Assembly (NCBI GenBank): GCA_963802355.1
Contig: CAWDIV010000019.1
Coordinates: 372,001-436,000 of the forward strand
DNA length: 64,000 nucleotides
Direction: 5' to 3'
Source: SG8-41 sp963802355
Lineage (GTDB): Bacteria; Pseudomonadota; Gammaproteobacteria; Burkholderiales; SG8-41
In this document: positions 58,973 to 64,000 of the stretch, one piece after another
Numbering within the stretch: position 1 is the stretch's first letter
How the letters are laid out: the number at the start of each line of letters is the position of its first letter
Position numbers and translations under genes: made by a program
The notes under the pieces: generated by a model
Database searches by the model: none
Seen by the model: only the letters and a program-made list of their open reading frames with translations
What the model was told of the DNA's origin: nothing

Positions 58973-60371
58973 TCAAGCGCGCAGCAACGGGCGCAGTGCC
59001 CGCGCGTCCTTCATCCGCTCGATGGTCCACACGGTGTCGCACAGGGCCCTGCTCCTCTTTGGTCCCAGTATCGGCGCCAGCAGGTGGTAGGCCTTCTCGT
59101 CCACTTCCGCGCGCGTCATGGGGTTCTGGGCGGTGCCGCGCACCGCTTTCGTGTGGTGACGCAGCTCCCGGCCGTCCTTCAGGCGGACCTCGACGATGCC
59201 TTGGCGCGAAGGCAGCGCCCGCGTCAGCTCTTCGTCCGGCTGCAGGTCCACGCGGCTTCTCACCGCAAGCACTTTCTTGTCGTGCATGCGTTTTTCGTCG
59301 TGCGCGGAGATGAAGGTGACGATGCCGTCCATCAGCATTACCGTGCACATGTGCTGCATGCAGATGTCCGGCATGTTGCGGTTGTCGGTGGTGTTGGCGC
59401 CCTGGCGGGCGACCCGCACGGTGAGCTTCTCGACGTCCTCGGCCCGAAGCCGGTGCTCGCGGATGAGATCGAGCAGCGAATCGAGCGGGGCCTGGATCGG
59501 CGAGCCGACCGACCAGCGCTTGATGTTGGTGTTCATGATCTCGTAGGTCGAGCCCAGCTCCCGCGACGAGACGCTCGGGCTCCGGCGCCTTCCCGATGCG
59601 GCGCGTTTCGTCGTAGGCGACGAAGAAATTGCGCTCTCCGGAAAACACATCCTCCACGCCGGTGCAACCCGCGGCGACCATCGCAGCGGCGACGACGCCG
59701 TTTCGTGCGGGCATGCCGCCGAAGTCGAACGCCTTCTCGATGTGCTCCTCGTCGCGCATCCAGCACGAGACGCCGGAGCACTGCTGGGCGGCGTAGGAGA
59801 GGACCCAGCGCGCGCGGTCGGCATTCACGCCAGCCAGCGCGCCGGCGGCGGCCGCCGCGCCGAACGATGGTCCGAAGCTGTGGGTGGAGTGCCCCGCGTC
59901 ACGGAACTCGTAGCCTTGCAGCGCCATGTTGACGCGGGTACCGATGTCGTAGCCCAGCGCGACCGCGCGCAGCAGTTCGGTGCCGCCGCGCCGCTCGCGC
60001 TCGGCCATCGCCAGCGCCGCCGGCACGATGGCGCAGCCGGGATGGCAGAGCGAGGGCGCGTGCGAGTCGTCGGTCTCGTCGGCATGGCCCAGCATGCCGT
60101 TGGCGAGCGCTGCGTGCTCCGCCGTCGTAACGATACTGGAACCGATGACGCACGCGTCCTTCGCGCCGCCCAGCGCTTTCACATAGGAAATCGCCTTCTT
60201 GCCGGGCAGCAGCCGCGAGCCGGAAACCATCGCGGCGATGGTGTCGAGCACGTGGTGCTTGGTCTTCTCTACGACTTCCTTCGGCAGCGGTTTCTTCAAT
60301 GCGCCGGCGATGTACGCGGAAACCTCCTGCATCAGCGGCGAAATCTCGGAATTTTTCTTGCTTGCTTTCAC
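58973..60371 (-). CDS. MmgE/PrpD family protein, interrupted by a +1 frameshift
   Basis: The N-terminal two thirds read from 60371: HHVLDTIAAMVSGSRLLPGK, GMLGHADETDDSHAPSLCHP with the family active-site Asp and HPG, and FGPSFGAAAAAGALAGV. After GKAPEPERLV the frame is lost near CCGCGACGAG (59561-59570) and continues in the next frame with RELGSTYEIMNTNIKRWSVG, DNRNMPDICMQHMCTVMLMD and IERMKDARALRPLLRA. Removing one base gives 465 aa, the family size. Paralogue of 52174-53547 in family only. Sequence error or fresh mutation. Confidence 0.82.
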
Positions 60372-60420
60372 GTTGTCGCTCTCACCGGGTTATTAGGAGT
60401 GGTCTTAATAATACGTCTGG

Positions 60421-60449
60421 AGCCACAGATAAACACGGATGAACACAGA
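60421..60449. repeat. Single ACAGATAAACACGGAT array
   Basis: GCCACAGATAAACACGGATG then AACACAGAT. The facing partner found at the other sites is missing here. Confidence 0.7.
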
Positions 60450-60452
60450 TTT

Positions 60453-61280
60453 TCAATCTTCGGTTGCCTTTCCCCCGAGCTCTGAGCAGTCGCACTGTAT
60501 GAGCTTGCGGTCTTCCAGTCGCAGCGCGCTTAACGTTCGGCCCCACACGCAGCCGCTGTCGAGGCCTACGACGTCCTCGCGCAACAGCAGCCCGAGCGCG
60601 GCCCAGTGGCCAAAGAGAACCGGGGTGTCCCGGCTCGACCGCGCCGGCGCGTCGTACCACGGCAGGTATCCGGCGGGGGCGTTGGCCAGCCCCTGCTTGT
60701 GACTGAACTCCATGGCGCCGTCGGCGGTGACCAGGCGCATGCGTGTCATGGCGTTCACGATGATGCGCAGGCGGTCGTAGCCGGCGAGATCGTCGCGCCA
60801 GCGTACCGGCTCGTTGCCGTAGATGTGCTTCAGGAACTCATGGTGATCGGGGCCCTGCAGCGCGGTCTCCACCTCGTGCGCGAGGGCGAGCGCTTGCGCA
60901 ATGCTCCATTGCGGCATCAGCCCCGCATGCACCATGGCGTAGCCGTCGCCGGCGTGCATCAACTTCTGCTGCCTCAGCCACGCGATGAGCTCATCGCGGT
61001 CGGATGCCTGGAGTATGTCGTCGAACGTGTCGCCACGGTGCGGCTTCTTGATGCCGGCCGCGACGACAAGCAGGGCGAGGTCGTGATTGCCGAGGACCGT
61101 GACCTGGCGTCCTGCGAGGCTCTTCACGAACCGCACCGTCTGCGCGGACTGCGGCCCGCGATTCACGAGGTCGCCGACGAACCAGAGGACGTCGCGGCGC
61201 TCGTCGTATCCTACCCGTTCGATCAGCCGCATGAGCTGGTCGTAGCAGCCCTGAACGTCGCCGATTGCGATGGTGGCCAT
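60453..61280 (-). CDS. apaH: Symmetrical bis(5'-nucleosyl)-tetraphosphatase
   Basis: Hydrolyses Ap4A to two ADP, limiting alarmone-like dinucleotides and RNA capping. 275 aa from ATG 61280 (MATIAIGDVQGCYDQLMRLI), which is the family start; the frame is open 17 codons further. PPP-family metallophosphatase motifs are IGDVQGC, WFVGDLVNRGP, TVLGNHDLALL and MVHAGLMPQW, with the late LFGHWAALGL and GLDSGCVWGRTLSALRLED. It is not linked to ksgA or apaG here. Confidence 0.96.
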   Translation of the reverse strand: MATIAIGDVQGCYDQLMRLIERVGYDERRDVLWFVGDLVNRGPQSAQTVRFVKSLAGRQVTVLGNHDLALLVVAAGIKKPHRGDTFDDILQASDRDELIAWLRQQKLMHAGDGYAMVHAGLMPQWSIAQALALAHEVETALQGPDHHEFLKHIYGNEPVRWRDDLAGYDRLRIIVNAMTRMRLVTADGAMEFSHKQGLANAPAGYLPWYDAPARSSRDTPVLFGHWAALGLLLREDVVGLDSGCVWGRTLSALRLEDRKLIQCDCSELGGKATED

Positions 61281-61325
61281 GCCGGAAATGCGTGACTGAT
61301 GGAGCGTGATTCGTGAGCTTACACC

Positions 61326-61357
61326 GAACAAAAAAGGCGCAGTCTCCGCTGCGCCTT
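61326..61357 (-). terminator. Intrinsic terminator after the cytochrome c gene
   Basis: On the minus strand, AAGGCGCAG and CTGCGCCTT form a nine-base stem with a six-base loop followed by TTTTTTG. Good match to a factor-independent terminator for 61377-62009. Confidence 0.85.
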
Positions 61358-61376
61358 ACCGGTTACGGACCTTTCG

Positions 61377-62009
61377 TTATTTCACCGATGCAGCCTTGTC
61401 TTTGCCGACGTCCGCCTTTCCTGGGGTCGGAGCTTTCCCGGGAACCGGTGCCCCGGCCGCTTTATCCGCCTTGGCTTGCGCCGGCTTGCCTGCTGGAGCC
61501 GGTTGATCTGGCGGCTCCTTGAAGTTCGCGCCGGATTGGTTCGCCATGTAAGCGATGGCGCGCGCGATTTCGATGTCGGAAAGATCGGGATTGCCGCCGC
61601 GCGGCGGCATCTGTCTCACACCCTTGATCGCTTCCTGGGTGAGCTTGCCGAGGCCTTCCTTGATGAGCTTCGCCCATGCCGCCTTATCGCCGATCTTGGG
61701 CGCATTCAAGGCACCGGTGGTGTGACATGCCCCGCACACCGCGTCGACGACTTCCTTTCCGCTTCTCGCGATCTTGGGCGCGTTCGGATCAGTAACGACC
61801 ACTTCGCCGACCGGCTTCAGGCGCTTGGCAACGGCTTCGTCCGACATCGCGGGATTGCCTTTCCCGAAATCGCCGCCCCGCGTAGCGAGATGCGCGAGCA
61901 TCGCGATCAACGTGATCGGGACCACGAACGACAACACCACGACCACGATGAGCTGCGTGGGCGTCTTGATGGGGCTGGAATGTTCTTCGACGTGGATCTG
62001 TTCCGACAT
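61377..62009 (-). CDS. Membrane-anchored c-type cytochrome (cytochrome c5-like)
   Basis: 210 aa. One N-terminal membrane segment (LIVVVVLSFVVPITLIAMLA, residues about 20-39) anchors a periplasmic domain. Single heme site VCGACHTTG (CxxCH); the distal Met is likely in VRQMPPRGG. The order CxxCH, GDKAAWAKLIKEGLGKL, MPPRGGNPDLSDIEIARAIA resembles cytochrome c5 of beta- and gammaproteobacteria. The last about 40 residues are Ala/Pro/Lys-rich low complexity. Electron carrier in respiration. A TATAAT lies upstream and an intrinsic terminator follows, so it is monocistronic. Confidence 0.93.
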   Translation of the reverse strand: MSEQIHVEEHSSPIKTPTQLIVVVVLSFVVPITLIAMLAHLATRGGDFGKGNPAMSDEAVAKRLKPVGEVVVTDPNAPKIARSGKEVVDAVCGACHTTGALNAPKIGDKAAWAKLIKEGLGKLTQEAIKGVRQMPPRGGNPDLSDIEIARAIAYMANQSGANFKEPPDQPAPAGKPAQAKADKAAGAPVPGKAPTPGKADVGKDKAASVK

Positions 62010-62014
62010 GGTTA

Positions 62015-62046
62015 CGCGCCTTCCCGCGAGAAGGCGCCCATTATAT
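62015..62046 (-). promoter_or_regulatory. -10 box and leader hairpin of the cytochrome gene
   Basis: On the minus strand TATAAT (62041-62046 region) is followed by GGGCGCCTTCTCGCGGGAAG, whose GCGCCTTC pairs with GGAAGGCGC around a short loop ending about five bases before the ATG. No clear -35 is visible. The hairpin could affect translation. Confidence 0.4.
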
Positions 62047-62237
62047 AGAACCTATCTCAATCCTAGGCGCGTGTGCGACTGTGGCGATGAGGGATGCAGT
62101 TCTAGGAGGAGAGCCCGCAGCAATATGTCGATATTGCAAGGGTTCCCGACGGAGAAATACGCCCCTGAGCAGGCACTTGTGCCTGCGCTTCCTCACCTCG
62201 CCCAAGGGCGACGCACAACCGGCAGAATGCGGGTGCG

Positions 62238-64000
62238 TTGGCGTCCCCAAGGCCGCCATCGACTTTCGAGGACGCCTTCGCGGGCATCAAGAAGACGGTC
62301 AGTGATGCCGACCTAGAAAGCGGCCGGCCTGATGTTCGCGGACCTCGAGAAAGACATCCGCCAACTTGCCCGGACCATCCCGATCTCGGCGACCGAACTG
62401 GCCCGCCTCGGCGAGACGGCCGGTGCCCTCGGCGTCCACGTCGAGGACATCGACGAGTTCGTGGAGGTTACGGCCAAGCTCGGCATTACGACCAACCTAA
62501 CCGCGGACCAGGCGGCAGACGCGTTCGGCCGCATCGGGAGATCCTCAAACTGACAGGCGACGAGTACGACAACCTGGCCGCTCCCTCGTCGCGCTCGGCA
62601 ACACTCGCGCATCCACCGAGTCCGAGATCACCGAGATCACGAAGTGGTTCGCGGCCGAGGCCAAGGCCGCCGGGAGCGCCAAGAAGAGATCCTCGGCCTA
62701 GCCGAGGCGACGGCATCGTTCGGCTTCGCCCCGGACGCGGCGGCATCGCCCCGGGCGTGTATTCGCCAACATGGGCACGAACATCGCCCTAGCGAACAAG
62801 ACGGGCGAGGAGTTCCCCAAGGCTGTTGGCAAGCAATCGAGGAGCTACAGGACGCCATCGAGCGGCGAGGGGTTGCCGATCTTCCTCGAAGTGCTCGAGC
62901 AGATCAAGGGCAAGAAGCCGAGCGGGCCGCCAAGTTCCTCAAGGCGCTCGGCGTCGCCAACGTATCCGACCGTACCTTCTTCCGGGCGATGGCCGACCAG
63001 TTGCCAGAGGTCAACCGGCAACTGGAGATCGCCAACACCGCGACCGGCGCGTTGAGCAAGGAGGCTCAGGAGCGGTTCAACACCGTGGCGTCGAAGATCG
63101 CGGTGTTCAAGAACAACCTCATCGACGCCGCCATCACCATCGGGCAGGGCATGATCCCGGCCATCGGGCGGGCGACCGAGAAGCTGATCGCGTTCCTCCA
63201 ACAGCCCGAGAACGTGACGGCGCTCAAGAACCTCGGCGCGGACATCGGCAAGGCCATCGACAGCATCGATTGGGACGCCGTGGTCAAGGGCGGTAAGTCC
63301 TCGTTGGCGTGATGAAGTCGGCGTTCAACTGGGCCAAGCGCCTGTTCGACATCTTCAACGCCCTGCCGACCAAGATCAAGGGCGCGGTGGCTGGCCTGCT
63401 CGTCCTGAACAAGCTGTCGGGCGGCCTCATCGCGGGTGGCGTGGGCAACATCGCGGGCGGCCTGCTCGGGCCGGTCGTCCGCAACCTCGGTGCGGCCATC
63501 CCTGGCGTCGGCAAGGCGTTCGTCCAGCCGGTGTTCGTAACCAACATGCCCGTCGGTGGGCTGGGCGGCGGCGGGCCGCTTGGCGGGGGCGGCGGAGGCA
63601 AGGGTGGCGGTCTGCGGGGCTTCCTCGGTCGCAACGCGGTCGGGCTGCTCGCGCTGGCTCGGCTGGCCTCGCCTTCGAGCTGTCCAAGTGTGGCAGGACA
63701 CTAACAACCAATCGACCGAGCAGGCGCAGACGGCGCAGGACAGCCTGTCCGCGATGATCGCCAACGGGACCAAGACGGAGGACCTTGAAACATCGCTCCT
63801 TGCCGTGCAGAACGGCATCAAGGACATCACGTCGAACCCGCTACTCACGCTGGTCCAGGGCGAGGCGCTCGACAAGCTCCGAGCGATGGAGACGCAACTC
63901 AAGGAGCAGATCGCCAATCAAGAAACGGGCAAAACGCCGAAGCCGACGGACGTCGGCAAGGCGGGCGTCCGCGGTGGCCCACCTGGTGGCAAGCCAGCCC
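62238..64000 (+). pseudogene. Phage tail tape measure protein, fragmented by many frameshifts (3' end outside window)
   Basis: Read across frames the segment gives a continuous tape measure protein of the TP901 type: FEDAFAGIKKTVSDADLE, ADLEKDIRQLARTIPISATE, LARLGETAGALGVHVEDIDE, EILKLTGDEYDNLAA, TESEITEITKWFAAEAKAAG, EEILGLAEATASFGFAPDAA, MGTNIALANKTGEEF, IEELQDAIER, LPIFLEVLEQIKGKK, FLKALGVANVSDRTFFRAMA, EAQERFNTVASKIAVFKNNL, IDAAITIGQGMIPAIGRATE, FNWAKRLFDIFNALPTKIKG and a Gly-rich hydrophobic end. The frame changes near 62322, 62540, 62582, 62677, 62738, 62755, 62834, 62868, 62920, 63308 and 63680. The last frame is open to the window edge. No other phage gene is seen. Confidence 0.85.

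Noticed and set aside
62015..62037. Terminator between the cytochrome gene and the phage-like segment
   Set aside because: The hairpin is on the 5' side of the cytochrome gene and has no T-run; it reads better as a leader structure.

Overview
The window reads as a high-GC betaproteobacterial chromosome segment, probably Burkholderiales or a close environmental relative (inference). The evidence is the conserved core block hemA-prfA-prmC-grxD, the argH-algZ-algR order, and seven Bug/TctC-type periplasmic receptors, a family greatly expanded in that group. No tRNA, rRNA, intact insertion sequence or CRISPR array was found.

Layout. 1-5.6 kb: acid/CoA catabolism (partial amidase, CitE-like lyase, type III CoA-transferase, IclR regulator, PrpB-like lyase). 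5.7-9.4 kb: housekeeping (heme entry enzyme, release factor 1 and its methyltransferase, monothiol glutaredoxin behind an IscR-like site). 9.6-18.8 kb: sulfur/sulfonate genes (TSUP exporter, sulfatase, sulfoacetaldehyde acetyltransferase Xsc), a 1000-aa spermidine-synthase fusion, and a LacI regulator whose promoter carries the same 14-bp operator as the xsc promoter. 19-25 kb: methyltransferase, RidA, fructosamine kinase, argH, and an AlgZ/AlgR-type two-component pair. 25-34.7 kb: split ADP-forming acyl-CoA synthetase, a divergent iron-ADH-family protein, Bug receptors, an SDR relic, a deacetylase, coupled alpha/beta hydrolases and a FlK-like thioesterase. 34.9-45.8 kb: CocE-type hydrolase, bicupin, NhaD-like antiporter, a second hydrolase pair, an EamA transporter and three consecutive Bug receptors. 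45.9-53.5 kb: dapE, peroxiredoxin, two Bug receptors, phosphatase, metallo-beta-lactamase-fold protein, PrpD-family protein. 54-56.2 kb: a divergent FAD-oxidase/HxlR cassette with an actinobacterial look. 56.7-62 kb: fused acyl-CoA synthetase, second PrpD-family protein, apaH, cytochrome c. 62.2-64 kb: a heavily frameshifted phage tail tape-measure gene.

The catabolic genes fit uptake of small carboxylates by periplasmic receptors, CoA activation (CaiB-type transferase or ADP-forming synthetases), and cleavage or hydrolysis by CitE/PrpB/PrpD-like enzymes, thioesterase and hydrolases. No complete pathway can be reconstructed from this window alone.

The intergenic space is full of short repeats of several families: an approximately 150-bp hairpin-tipped element, inverted arrays of an ACAGATAAAC-type unit, arrays of a GCGTCTCAGATA unit, CGCCAAGRCG-type repeats and heptamer-like arrays. 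Five genes each need one or two single-base (+1) corrections to be full length. The terminal tape-measure gene has at least ten shifts, mostly -1, which points to a different origin or a poor assembly end.
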